Shown here: positions 10,959 to 22,527 of the stretch, piece after piece
Position numbering within the stretch: position 1 is the first letter of the stretch
Layout of the letters: every line of letters starts with the position of its first letter
Assembly (NCBI GenBank): GCA_003427395.1
Contig: BFEA01000987.1
Coordinates: 69,329 to 106,650 of the forward strand
Direction of reading: 5' to 3'
From: Chara braunii
Lineage: Eukaryota; Streptophyta; Charophyceae; Charales; Characeae
Length of the DNA: 37,322 nucleotides
Translations under genes and position numbers: made by a program
Notes under the pieces: generated by a model
The model's input: the letters and a program-made list of their open reading frames with translations, nothing else
Told to the model about the DNA's origin: nothing
Database searches by the model: none

Positions 10959-11236
10959 AACGACAGGCAGTGGCACGGTGGGAAGTTCGACAATACTTTT
11001 GAGATTGAATTCAAATTTTTCTCTTTTCGCGCCGTGCCCGCGCGCGCATTACGCAACGCGCGGAAACAATCGACTTACTCCATCGGACCAACACGAGGGG
11101 ATTTCAGTTCTGTCTGTGTCCCTACACTCAATTTTCCAAAAATCCTTGACACACCCCCATTTGCTGATCTTTCGGGGCCAATTCCACCCCATCGTGCACT
11201 CCGAACGAAAGACAGCGCAGGGCGTGAGGTTGCGCG

Positions 11237-11944
11237 TCACATGCTTGAGGAGGATGAGGACTTATCCGACAAGACCCAGTTTAACCTCCCGATATCCACT
11301 TTCCATTTGTCTTTCGGAGAGCCATCCACCATNAGCTTGAATTGCCGNTTGCCCTTGCGTATGTGCTCCGAGACTCNGATTTCCACCCAATTGTCATCGT
11401 CCCGGAGNGATGGTTCTCCAGGCTGTTTTATCAGAAATGTTNTGCCCCTGGTCCAAACTGAGGNTGTTNAGGGAGGCGACTCAATCCGATAAATTGAGCC
11501 CTTGCAGTCTTCCTTCCTCCACCATGATCCTGCTGGTTTGCCGCCGTTATCTTTCTTGATTACCTGAATCCACTCATCAGGTATAGCCTGGGTTAACAGA
11601 GTTCTGTTCTGCTCTATGTTGCGAAGACCTCTCAGTTTGCTTCTCAGTTCTTCTGTTGTCCTCCACTGGCCCATTTCTTCGTCTCAAAGATGTCGGATTT
11701 GCCATACGCCTTTGTGTAGCCACTTCCTTGCCAAATTGCCAGCCTGAGGTTTTTCAGATACAGAAAAGGGTGTGCCGTCAGCGTCAGTAATAGATGGGTT
11801 ATCATATAGGCACGTGTGGAGGATCTCTCTTTTAGTAGAGGGATTGGATATGGTGTACAGGAGTATCCTCCTCCATGCTGAATGGGCGCCCAGGTAGGGG
11901 ATTTGACCGAAGTGATTAAGGGGTGGATATGGATGGCTTGCCAT
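11237..11944 (-). pseudogene. LINE ORF2 C-terminal fragment, inverted relative to its 5' part
   Basis: Translation on the minus strand gives two overlapping frames. They align by eye with the C-terminal half of the LINE at 32200-32700: AWRRILLYTISNPSTKREIL against GWRKILPSRRQAVLSFDRLL, YDNPSITDADGTPF against FDNPCLISEDGLPF, and LRGLRNIEQNRTLLTQAIPD against LGGLRNIDSNLHRVLKAVPS. It belongs to the region after the RT domain and has no catalytic residues of its own. A frame change occurs near 11680. The 3' end and poly(A) tail are missing. The preceding part of the same element lies at 11955-12300 in the opposite orientation. Confidence 0.72.
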
Positions 11945-11954
11945 ACTCTTTNCG

Positions 11955-12300
11955 GATCAGACAGTTTCCAATCTTTGGTACATCCTCTCCATTAGGGCAC
12001 TNATCCGAAGTCCGCCAGACTCATCAGACAACTTATCACGCGGTACATATGGAAAGGGGACTCAGGGGTCGAATCGTGCATCAGTAAAGTAGCTTGGTGG
12101 AAACTGACTGAAAAAAGAACCCAGGGTGGCCTAGGAATCCTGGATCCGGAAAAACGATGCCCTGCTGGCCAAATGGCCGGTGAGGCTTCTCACGTCCCAG
12201 TGCACTCAACCATGGATGATCCTAGCACTTGCTGTGCAAAATAATTTTTTTTTGGCTAACATCCGTTACACTCGGTGGTTACGTACCCCCCTCCCAACCA
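11955..12300 (+). pseudogene. LINE post-RT fragment, 5' partner of the inverted piece
   Basis: In the + frames this reads SNLWYILSIRALIR, RQLITRYIWKGDSG, SKVAWWKLTEKRTQGGLGIL and LLAKWPVRLLTSQ. It matches the LINE at 31830-32110 (SKLWYMHAIVSLFK, RQIQALAVEYLWKQ, PKVAWDKVIQKSLHGGLGLL, MAAKWPLRFLL). In an intact LINE this stretch immediately precedes the piece now at 11944-11237 on the other strand. A frameshift lies near 12010. Confidence 0.7.
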
Positions 12301-13098
12301 TATATATGAAAAGACAAAATAATAAATCTATTTGCTGTGCCATGTGCATGTCCCTCCGTGTGCACTTGCCTCCAATTTCGGCCACATTCGAACTTTGGTT
12401 TTGAAAGCTACTATTTTGCACTGTGCCATTGGCCTCAGGCTCTCCCGTCGGATTTCCTAAACAAGAAGGGTTGTCGCATGTGGAAACAGATGGGACTGTC
12501 CTTGCTGTCTTCGTTTTCCCTCCCGGTCGTCCCTGTACTTTCCGTTTCGTTATGTGCTCTGCCAGTGCTGCCTGTGTCCAGCCTTTCGACATCGCATACG
12601 GGCAGCATATGAATGCTCTTTGTTGACGCCATCGCCGTACACCGTAACGGTGCATTGCCAAACACCTTTCTTCAACTCCCCTTTGTTGNTGGAAGGCAAC
12701 CGGCGCATGACCCCGCGGGACTGTCCTGTATTGAGGACNGGGGCTACACAGAGTTNCAATATGGTACTCCCCATGCTGTCGATGCCCAAGGTCCCGTCCC
12801 TGGGCCCGNACCTGTCAGGTANCCCCGTGCTAATCTCGGGGAGGTTTGTGCCATGTCCATGGCNGAAACTGAAGCCNGTGGGAATGACATGTTGGGCACC
12901 CAGGTCCCCATGTCCCAGTCCTTCGGGACAATGGGCCGTCCCAGCTGTCACAGCGGGCCCATCTGAGGATGGNCCTCTCCTTGTCCAAAGTCTGATGTGA
13001 CACTGCCGCCTCCTCTATCATCTCCACGAACTCCCGTTTCTGGATTAAGTTATGTGGTGAGTGGATGAGATGAAAACTCTCTCAGGCAGAAGCTTAGG
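12301..13098. other. No gene recognised
   Basis: Unique-looking sequence with several N bases (12689-12972). Open frames on both strands of up to about 150 codons overlap one another and none has a motif I recognise. Confidence 0.4.
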
Positions 13099-13675
13099 AT
13101 GTGTGCTATAGCCATGGCGGAGGGGCAGCCACGGGATGCGTTTGTGGTAGGTTGTGGGCAGGTTCTGCATCAGTCTCCTCATGTGCCGGAGGCATCACGC
13201 ACTGTCAGCCCCGCAACATCACCTCTTACATCGATCAACTGTGGCGTAGAGCCTTCCCGATCGTTCAATCGTGGAAGCTCCACCCCTCCACCTGTGTTGC
13301 CTCGCCCAGGGGTGAGAGACAGAGCGACACCGCAGTCAGGGAGCTCCAATGTCCATTCAAGTGTGCATCACAGTCCAGGATCAGATTACATCATCAACCG
13401 TCTTGTTCGTGACATAGAAGCCGGGGTCTTTCCCACGGACGGTCCTGTGGGGGTTGGTGGTGGTGGGAGTCACAATCCGACTGCAGCCGCACGCTTGTCC
13501 CCACGCCCCCCGACACCAGGCAGTGACAACGTCAATGTGGCGATCCCGGTCACCGGGGTGGGTGGTTCATAGAACAGTCCGACCGACGTTGCAGGAGGTG
13601 GCGGTTCATCCGCTGGGGAGCGTGCAGAGCGAGGATGTGTGAGACCGCCGGACACACCAAAGAACACGGACAAGT

Positions 13676-13706
<31 letters not shown>

Positions 13707-14319
13707 GAAACCACGGTGCTTTGCCAAGCACACAATGAGGTGAGACACTTCTTGGTGAGGAAACGGAGGCGATGGGAAGGGGTCACACAAAGGCCGGTTT
13801 TTTGAAGGTCGTTGAAGATCGGATGAGGGAAAGAGGATACAATCGCGATGACGGTCAGTGCAACGGCGAGAAGAGGGCAACCACGGGGCTGACGGGGGCG
13901 GTGAGACGGAGGGTGTTAGCGAGGACGTGGGTGGAGGATCCCAAAGCGGCACCACAGCCTCTCGGTCGACTGCATTCAAAGCCACCCTTGGGAAATGCAA
14001 AAGGACAAATTTGAATGCTCGTGAAACAAGCATGAAGGCTGTGACGGGGGCGATGCGTGACCACACGGCTGTGGTCACACGGTCTGACNGTGAGTGCGCT
14101 AGGATGAGATGTGATGCAACTCGTGGNGTTGCACTGAAACAGTTGGAAGTCNANAGAGAAACTGTGGACAAGGATATCGCAGCCCGTGAGAGNGTTGCTA
14201 CCATTNGCTTTGATAAGATGGAGAAAGGCTATGTCATCCTCACCGACGCCATTCGTAGCCTGCACGAACCTGGACCGACGCTCCCGTCGAACGAATCGCG
14301 GACATCCAGTTCGGAATAG
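13099..14319 (+). pseudogene. Degenerate low-complexity ORF with helical C-terminus, family unknown
   Basis: Two open stretches, 13099-13572 and 13858-14319, lie in the same phase, separated by TAG at 13570 and a 28-base G run (13676-13703) that can shift frame. The first part is rich in Ser, Pro and Gly (SPATSPLTSINCGVEPSRS, NPTAAARLSPRPPTPGSD). The last 100 residues are charged and helix-like (CKRTNLNARETSMKAV, DKMEKGYVILTDAIRSL). Such disordered-plus-helical proteins often accompany transposases as DNA-binding partners, but no Myb/SANT Trp pattern is visible here, so that is a guess. Several N bases fall in the C-terminal part. Confidence 0.35.
13676..13703 (+). repeat. 28-base G homopolymer
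   Basis: Uninterrupted G run inside the degenerate ORF. It is a candidate G-quadruplex and a likely site of length error in the assembly. Confidence 0.95.
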
Positions 14320-14668
14320 CGACAGTATTGTTGTGAATTGTGTTCCACCATCTGCACATAGATAAGTGCATCAGGCTGCCAATTTTGTGAATGTCCTTCA
14401 TCTGCTAAGTTGGATGGGTGTCCACAGTGGGGCGTCAGTTTGTAGAACCTGCGGTGCTGTGTCCGTCGCATTTTTTGGTAGACGGATTGTACACATTGTC
14501 CTTTTGTCGCAGCTATGGTGTGGAGGTTTTTTTTTTTTTTTTTTTTTGATGATGTGAGTCGAATGGATGTCCATGGTGGGAAATCTGTGGTCAAAACGTT
14601 GTCATGCTGAAGGATGTTTGTTTCATGACTCTCCATAATGTGAAGCCATGCTGCCAGTGTTGTATCCC

Positions 14669-14670
<2 letters not shown>

Positions 14671-14747
<77 letters not shown>
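14671..14747 (+). repeat. (CT)n microsatellite, about 38 units
   Basis: Near-perfect CT dinucleotide array of about 77 bases. The long Arg/Glu and Leu/Ser frames across it are artefacts of the repeat. Confidence 0.97.
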
Positions 14748-14749
<2 letters not shown>

Positions 14750-14768
14750 CCATCTGTCAACCCCCCTC

Positions 14769-15500
14769 GCCTGCTATCTCCACCCTGAAATGGATCAAGG
14801 CAATCACTGGCCACAGAATAGAAAAAGAATCCGGCTGCACCCCCTCGCCATCTATCTCCACCTTTCTATCTGCATCCACCTCGCCATCTATCTCCACCCC
14901 GCACGGCATAAGCACCCCGGCCTTGATAATCGACCCCAAATCAGCGGCCGTGGTATTGAAAAAAAGAGAAAACTACGGCGCAGTCACGGTTTGAGTTTGA
15001 AATTGCAGTTGAGGCAAAAGGGTCGGTAATGGTGAATGTATGTAACCAACGATTCGGGACAGGTGGGGTCACGTGGGGGTGTGTTGTGTTTGCGGGATTG
15101 CCTGAAGTGCAATTTCAAACTGTTTTCGTGACTACGCCAAAGTTACCCCTAAAAAAAACGAAGCTTTTATTTTATTTTTATTTTTTTTGGCCTGTAAAGT
15201 ATTCGGTAGATGGATAGCCCCACCACCTTAGATGATCGTACTTACTGTATGGCCTGATATGAACAACATCAAACTGCACCCCCTCGCCATCTATCTCCAC
15301 ATTCCCATCTGCATCCACCTCGCCATATGTCTCCACCCTGCCTGGCGACAGCACTCTTGCCTTGACAATCGCTGTAACGGATCGAGGTAATCACTGACCA
15401 TTCGATACAAAAACGAAATCTTTTTTTTTTTTTTTTTTTTTGGCCTTTTACGTGAACGGTGGATGGATAGCCCCACGACGATACAGAGAAGATTGGTGCT
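14769..15500. repeat. Duplicated noncoding modules
   Basis: A module with CTCGCCATCTATCTCCAC repeats occurs at about 14845 and 15284. Each copy is followed downstream by a T run and a second shared module, TTTTTTTTGGCC then GGATGGATAGCCCCAC (about 15180-15225 and 15431-15478). A third shared string, GGATC(A/G)AGG(C/T)AATCACTG, occurs near 14791 and 15378. This is a degenerate duplication of a roughly 250-430-base unit; no coding is seen. Confidence 0.6.
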
Positions 15501-16042
15501 TGTGTGGGATATAAAAAGTGCTTGATGTACAAACAGGTAATCACCGCCCATTTGTGTGTATTTCTAACATACGTCCCCCATGTTCTCACATCACGGAACT
15601 TCAAAAGCGATTGAGGTACAAACATAGAACGCCATTCAGTGCTTGTAAAAACAAATAAAACAGTTTTGGTCGTTGTTCGAACAATGGGAAAAAGACAACC
15701 ATGTGTTGTTGTACCTTCAAAGCAGTTCATCTTAGGATTTCACTCTAAGATATATCATTGCATCTTTGAAACAATGCACTTTACTTTTTTTCTGCAATCA
15801 AGTCATTTAAAGGTGGGCGGTGGGCAGGATTTGATTGATTTTATTGCATTGATGTCATTCCATTCCACAATCTACATCTGTTGGATGGATTGGATTCCAA
15901 ATCGATCCAATCCATTGATTTCATTCCATTGCATTAAGTATCTGACAAAACCAGACATGTACGCAAAACAGAATTATAGTGATGTTGGTACATGAATAGC
16001 CCAAAAAAAACATCATTTGTTCACGCAAACAGGAGATAAAAC

Positions 16043-16119
<77 letters not shown>

Positions 16120-16489
16120 GCGAAGGACACCTGTATGCAAACGAGAGAGAAGCGCCCTTTCAACTAAGATGACAAATGTCGTGCAGGTGGAGGCAGAAAC
16201 TTATCAAGTATGACAAAACTTTGCAATTCTTTATCTGCTTCCTCCGAGAAGGAAGCAGGGAGTTGGAGAAGTTCGTTGGTCATTCTTAAGCGCACCATCT
16301 TGTTCTCCATCTGCAACCGGTAGGCAAGGACCTCCTTACATGATGGACACGCATAATCTTATCCAGTGAGAATGGGAACAGTCATCCTTCTAGGCCCATG
16401 AGTTGAGTTCAATACCGAGACATGTAGAGGCTCGCACAACACTGTAATGTATCGGGCGCATACTACCGCCCACATATTTTCAGGATTCC
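15501..16489. other. No gene recognised; AT-rich DNA with a small hairpin
   Basis: Apart from a CT microsatellite (16046-16118) and a hairpin near 15890-15920 (TGGATTGGAT facing ATCCAATCCA), nothing identifiable is present. The right end runs into the 5'-truncated LINE. Confidence 0.5.
16046..16118 (+). repeat. (CT)n microsatellite, about 36 units
   Basis: Perfect TC/CT array flanked by unique sequence. Confidence 0.97.
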
Positions 16490-16990
16490 TCTGCCCTCTT
16501 GCTTAAGCCGTGGGAAGGAAGATGGGCTTTCATCCTTGCAATGTTGGAACTTGAGGTAGTCAATATATTATGTGTCTATGGACCTAACAATGTTGGTGAG
16601 AGGCAACATTTTTTTGAAAGCCTCAGCCCTTGACTTCCAGTAGCCATCCTAATCATCATTGCAGGAGATTTTAATGCATCCCCAGACAAGCAAATGGACC
16701 GTTGGAACATTCCTAGCCCTTGTCCACCATATATGGAAATAGACGAGCAAATAATTAATAATCTTACCCATTCCTTAAAACTTTTTGATACCTTTAGAAG
16801 AATNAATCCCACCNTGGCCAACGTACATACACCTGTTTCAGGAAGAATCAATCCAAGAGTAATACCAAATCTTGCATTGACCTAATACTAGCTTCAGAGG
16901 ATTTAGAAGGAGCTCTTCAAGTAGCAGAAATACTCCTGAAGAGTGCTCTCCTTGGATTAGACCACGCAATGAGTGTGTCTATTTTTTCCT
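16490..16990 (+). pseudogene. LINE endonuclease remnant (old AT-rich copy)
   Basis: AP-like endonuclease that would nick target DNA for priming. Recognisable pieces in broken frames: ILCVYGPNN, IIAGDFNASPDKQMDRW (catalytic GDFN block), CIDLILASEDLEGA and LLGLDHAMSVSIF (position of the SDH block, here LDH). The N-terminal blocks, including the catalytic Asn and Glu, are missing, so the element is 5'-truncated near 16490. Stops and small indels are frequent. Confidence 0.75.
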
Positions 16991-18570
16991 TTGATAAAAA
17001 GCCAGATCAGGGTTGAGGCTTTTACAAGCTCAACACATCACATCTTAAAGTTGTTCAATTCACAGACTACCTCAAGGATGTCTGGTCCTTTTGGAGGGAA
17101 CAGAGAACTATTATCCAGGATGACATTAAGTGGTTCAATAACGGTTTGGTCTTTTTAGGTCNTAAATGCAATGGATATTCAAAATTATTGGCGGCGAAAA
17201 AACATAATTCAGAAATACAATTACTCCAGCATATTTAACAAGTCCATTTATGGAGATAAGCTCGGAAAATTCAGATAATATGGAACCTGTAACTCAAAAA
17301 TTACAGGATCTGGAGAGCAAACTACTAACCTACATGGAATAGAAGTGGTAAGGAGTGAGGATCAGGGAAAAAATTAGGCTACACCAAATGAAAGGGGCCA
17401 TGGATGCACGATTTTTTTGTATGGCTAGAGCTCGGTCAGGAAGAGCGGTTATAAAAGCGCTAGCTCACCCAAACCAATTGAATGATTCCTTAGCTACGTA
17501 AATTGCCGCTTACACTCCAATACCAGGGGACTTCTTCAAAACCTTGTGTATGTCAGAAAATGAGGATATGTCAATGAACCAAAAAAACAAGGAAATAGAT
17601 GAGTTTTTGCAACCAATGACTAAGGCATTGTCAGAGGAACAAAAAATACAACTAGAGTCACCGTTTACCAAGGAAGAAATAGTATGGACGATTCTCATGC
17701 GAATGGATGAAGAAAAAAAACATGGAATAGATAGGTTACCCAAATAATTTTGAGAGAAGTTATGAGACTTCCTTTCCCATGACCTTATAAATTTTTATCA
17801 GTGTGGCAAATAGGTGAGATGAGGGAAATTGTGGGACAAGGAGTATTGACATAACTCTACAAAAATGAACAGAAGACAAACATCAGGAATTATAGACCCA
17901 TCACTCTTCTAAAATCTTACTATAGTATATAAATTGGTCGCTAAGGCACTGGCTAATAGAATGTTTCGGATCATAACTTACATAATTCATCCTACTCATA
18001 CGGGATTTATTCAGAGAAGGAATATCCATGACAATATTTTTCTCATCAATGACTTAATCAAACTCTCTCGCCAATCAAAACACAATGCAACCTTTGTTTT
18101 TATTGATTTTGAGAAGGCTTATGACCATGTGGATTGGTATTTTCTAGATAAATGTCTAGAGAAATTTAACATTGGCCCCAACCTTAGAAGATGGATAGGA
18201 ATATTACACAAGTATACAACAATAAGGGTAATGGTAAATGAGAATGTAACACCTTCAATCTCAATCTAGAAATCAGTGATTCAGTGAGAGAAAGGGACTC
18301 AATAACCCCTTTTCTTTTTGTGATTATTATGGAGGCGTTGACTTCTGACCTGAGTTGTCATAGAGATATTAGACGTATTCATGTTATATCCATTTCAGAA
18401 GAGGCTATTCCAGTTTGGTTCAATTTTGTTGATGATCTCTCCTTAATGATGGATATCTCCCTAGAGAATTTAGAAGCAGTGAAAAAAATAATGAATAAGT
18501 TTTATCGACTNTCCGATATGAGAGTTAATTGGGGTAATAAAACACCAGGTTGGTAGATTTACTACCAAGG
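16991..18570 (+). pseudogene. LINE reverse transcriptase remnant (old AT-rich copy)
   Basis: Non-LTR RT. Fragments in order: LSEEQKIQLESPFTKEEIVW (pre-RT helix), ALANRMFRIITYIIHPTHTG and FIQRRNIHDNIFLINDLIKL (RT block 1-2), FVFIDFEKAYDHVDWYFLDK (first catalytic Asp, about 18096-18160), and FNFVDDLSLMMD with the FVDD box at 18425-18436 (normally F/YADD). The usual Arg-Gln-Gly-Cys-Pro block before it is degenerate (RERDSITPFLFVIIMEAL). Stops and frameshifts interrupt every block. Same general family as the LINE at 28500-33990 but much more diverged and AT-rich. Confidence 0.8.
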
Positions 18571-20169
18571 AGTGAGACCACAAGAAGTACCTCAGGTGAA
18601 GTGGCTCCCTCTTGAAACACCGATCANGGTACTGGGTTTCTCAATGTCCTCCGTCGAAAAACCTACTATTAATAGTAAAATACTTTTACAACAGGCTCAA
18701 AAAAAATTGAAACTATTGAAGAATAAACATTTATCATTATGGGTAGAACATTAGTCATTAATAATGTTGTTTTGGCCGCCATATGGTATAAATCTGTCAT
18801 TTGGGCAATAGACAAAACATATTTTAAGACTCTTTAAAGATAATTAGTAATTTTTTGTGGCGAGGGAACCCTGAGTGTGAGTGACATGATTATCAGTGAT
18901 TCAACCCAAATCAAAAGGAGGTTTGGGTATTATCGATCCAGCCACATAAGCGATGACCCTCTTCATTCAATGGCTCAAACGCCTATTGTTAATGCCTCTC
19001 ACTCCCGGGAATACGCTGGCATGCGAACAACTAAGGAGATTGTTACCAGTTACACCAGATACTGTACACCCTCTCATGTGGTTAGAAAACAGATCATGGT
19101 CAATTATCAGGTATTCCTTGAAACAATCACACCTGCATGATAATTCGGACCGACAAGCTGCAAGAAACGATAAAAGCAATGACCCCTTTTGGATCACCCT
19201 AATAAAAACATGGAGGAAATTATCATTACCAGATAAAATTAACCCAGCGAGATGGGGGGAAGTACGCCAACAACCTCTTTTTAATAATACATTTTTTAAA
19301 CATTCTCAAGGATGCATGCTTCATTGTATGGACTCTCTTTGGAAAGGTTAGATTAAAAAAGGAGTTATACGCATTAAGGATATTTGGAATTAGAATACCA
19401 AATATTAGTCCCCCTTACAGATTTACAAACTCGTTTGCGCAATTGTCACCATTGAGATAAAGCATTAGAGAAGGTGGTGGATATAATCCCCTTCGATTGA
19501 GACCAAATTTTGAAGAAGGGTCCCAAATTTTAGACAAACGATTGGGTGACAATCATAGGTGAAATGGTCTTAGTGGACAATATAATGGAAATATTCAATG
19601 CATAATTCATCTTGTAAGTCATTTTTGACCTCGGAAGCGATAACTCTTTAAATCCTAGAAAACAAGAGGATATTAGGTGGGTCAGAGAAGATCAAATTTT
19701 TTGAATCAGAGTGTTAAGAATAAAAGTTAAATGGTTAGCCTTTAAGCCAGATACACCAATACAAAACCTGCCAATAGATCCATTGGCTTGGATCGGGTCC
19801 AATGAGCAATGAGAGGGCCTACACCAAGTCATTACATACGTTAAAGATTAAATCAGCCTACAAGATGTTGATACCTAGACTAAATCTCGAAGATAAAATT
19901 GAAGCAAGGTGGATAAAGAATTTGAATGTAAGTAAGGAAACATTACGCTCAGTCGAATGGTTTCAATCCATTAAAACCAAACCAGCTAAGGTAGCTTTCT
20001 TGCAATGCCAAATTGCCCATAGATGTCTTCCCACAAATGACTGGATTATAGATAGATCTAATTGGAGCAGAGGTGGTCTTGCCTTTCTATGGTGTAAATT
20101 CTGTAAATCCGCTTCTCCATCCAATGTCATGTATGAAACAATTGAACACATATTCCTTCAATGTCCAGG
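18571..20169 (+). pseudogene. LINE ORF2 C-terminal region with zinc-binding end (old copy)
   Basis: This continues the same element: KGGLGIIDP near 18915 (compare GGLGIL at 12140 and GGLGLL at 32000), MTLFIQWLKRLL, and from 19802 a 120-residue open stretch with the LINE C-terminal zinc region: KIKSAYKMLIPRLNLEDKIE, VAFLQCQIAHRCLPTNDW, WCKFCKSAS, ETIEHIFLQCP (Cys-x2-Cys then His and Cys). It runs straight into the N gap at 20170. Confidence 0.75.
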
Positions 20170-20679
20170 NNNNNNNNNNNNNNNNNNNNNNNNNNNNNNN
20201 NNNNNNNNNNNNNNNNNNNNNNNNNNNNNNNNNNNNNNNNNNNNNNNNNNNNNNNNNNNNNNNNNNNNNNNNNNNNNNNNNNNNNNNNNNNNNNNNNNNN
20301 NNNNNNNNNNNNNNNNNNNNNNNNNNNNNNNNNNNNNNNNNNNNNNNNNNNNNNNNNNNNNNNNNNNNNNNNNNNNNNNNNNNNNNNNNNNNNNNNNNNN
20401 NNNNNNNNNNNNNNNNNNNNNNNNNNNNNNNNNNNNNNNNNNNNNNNNNNNNNNNNNNNNNNNNNNNNNNNNNNNNNNNNNNNNNNNNNNNNNNNNNNNN
20501 NNNNNNNNNNNNNNNNNNNNNNNNNNNNNNNNNNNNNNNNNNNNNNNNNNNNNNNNNNNNNNNNNNNNNNNNNNNNNNNNNNNNNNNNNNNNNNNNNNNN
20601 NNNNNNNNNNNNNNNNNNNNNNNNNNNNNNNNNNNNNNNNNNNNNNNNNNNNNNNNNNNNNNNNNNNNNNNNNNNNNNN
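20170..20679. other. Assembly gap of 510 N
   Basis: Unbroken N run placed within the C-terminal end of the LINE. Open frames drawn across it are meaningless. Confidence 1.
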
Positions 20680-20986
20680 TGAACTTAGTATTGTACCCAG
20701 GACTTGGTATGGGTATGAATGAGACGGTATGGTATTTAGAGATATAAGGGTTCCAAAGGGATGAGTAGTCGATAAGCCATGAAAAAAGTGTTAGGGATGC
20801 ATGTTGATCTGGCGCCCTGTTTCAGGTGAAGAGGCACTTGAGGACTTCTAGTTCTCAGTATGCGATGCGTTTTTCAATTTGCAATGTTTCATTGACTGCA
20901 AGTGTAGCTCCCCACCAATAGATTGGAGCTCCCTGTAGGATAGGTAGGAGTGTATGCTCTTACCATCACTCCTAGCTGTTGACGTA

Positions 20987-20990
<4 letters not shown>
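20680..20990 (+). mobile_element. 3' end of the old LINE, with a conserved tail motif
   Basis: Noncoding except for possible last codons. It contains CTCCCCACCAATAGATTGGA (in 20907-20929), shared with the poly(A)-adjacent end of the retroposon at 29248-30013. It is followed by a T run (20997-21018) that may be the tail of a different minus-strand element. Confidence 0.45.
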
Positions 20991-21018
<28 letters not shown>

Positions 21019-21035
21019 AAGTCGCGGGACCACTA

Positions 21036-22040
21036 CTAACTAAAACGAGGGCATTTCAGCAAGGCGGGAACAACTAGCAGGTTTTGGTCTGAGGTGAGAG
21101 GCCACGATCTCACTAGCAAGGGGATAAGTCTTAGCTATATCTGTGTGATATGTGTTTTTCATCTTTATTACGCTTTAAGAAATACTTACAAATAGANAAA
21201 ACAAAACGTGCTACAAGTTGCTACTGTGAGCAGACAAATACTGCCCCATACATTTTCAAAACTCATATGCCCTCTCACCTCAACCGTGAAACCACTAACA
21301 ACTAAAACGAGGAGATTCCTGCGAGGTGGGAACCAGGTGTAGGACTTCTTCCTACCAATGAGAAACAGAGCAGACCACGATCGCATCTGATTTTAGAACA
21401 TAGATTTTTATAGTGTCAAAACGATTACATCGTCATGGACCGATTGCCATATAGGGGGGAGACATACACACACACACGAGGTATATATATATATATATAC
21501 AGAGAGAGAGAAAAAAAAAAAAAGAGATAGCATGTAGTCCATGACCACATCACCTTTTGAAATACAATTTTAACATTAGATTCAAAAAGTCACGTGGTAG
21601 TTGACTTCTTGCTACCTATGAGCATACAGAGCAATCCACGATTGCACACACACACACATACACACGGGGGGGGGGGGGGGGGGGGTGGAATAGAGACTCA
21701 AAGAGTTACAATGCAGTCCAGCAGCACATGACCTTTTAGAATGCAGGCTTCGCGTTGTGTTAAAATAGTCAAGTGCTCATGAAATTATTCCAACTTAGGA
21801 AGCTGTTCATAAATTCGTATACTTTACATAACGTCGTATTACATAGCGTATATGAAAACAAACTCATAGTGAAACTGTAAACTAACGATGGAGTAGGCAG
21901 AAATAGATAGTAGTAGAACGCAGTCCATGACCACGTTTTTTTTAAGACAGTTCTACTTCACATTTTTTTTAAATAGCCACGTGGTCATGGATTATGTTCG
22001 AGACACGCACATATGCAATGTCTAAACAGACGGAACCACG
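21036..22040. repeat. Degenerate tandem repeat region, units about 180-260 bases
   Basis: Recurring strings: CAACTAAAACGAGG-type blocks near 21048 and 21299; CACGAT(C/T)(T/G)C motifs near 21100, 21376 and 21637; AGTCCATGACCAC-type blocks near 21536, 21714 and 21920; TCACGTGGT-type blocks near 21590, 21768 and 21976. Between them lie simple repeats: (AT)n at 21484-21500, (CA)n near 21465 and 21645, and a 20-base G run at 21666-21685. No coding is seen. Confidence 0.6.
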
Positions 22041-22199
22041 GTNGGTTCTGCTATTTTGGAGTGTTGTACAGATTTGTATTTGACACNATATGAAACTGTC
22101 GTTGCAAACAACTAGCACACATCTCGTTCCTCCTCATGTTTATAAATGTAGTAGTGCAAATTGAAAGATGTTACAATAAACTCTCGTTTTTTTTATTNA

Positions 22200-22345
22200 A
22201 CTGCCTCAATGTTGGACAGTGTTGGGCATATGTTGAACTGATGTTGAACCAATGTTGGACGTGTTGACCCAATGTTGAGCCAATGTTGAACCNATATTGG
22301 ACATGTTGAACTGTTGTTGAACCAACGTTGTAAAGTGTGATGTTT
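22200..22345. repeat. Degenerate 12-18-base minisatellite
   Basis: About nine imperfect copies built on CCAATGTTG(G/A)AC and ATGTTGAACC. The minus-strand frame reads as repeated Gln-His/Asn-Ile-Gly-Ser blocks, an effect of the repeat. Confidence 0.75.
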
Positions 22346-22527
22346 AANATTGGTCTTGTGGTCAAAATCTCGATTAACATATGAAATGTNCGTGCANNAA
22401 TGTCCATTATTGCACCAACGTTGANAAACACAAAAAAAAANNTCGATGTTTTTTCGGTTGTAGTTGTGGATGGACCAGCTTNGCCCCCCATGTGTTGCGG
22501 CCTTGCCNTTATCCCTTATTGATAGAG

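Noticed and set aside
14229-15029. Arg/Glu and Leu/Ser repeat proteins across the CT array
   Set aside because: Pure microsatellite translation.
19802-20747. Long open frames spanning 20170-20679
   Set aside because: They are open only because the interval is all N.
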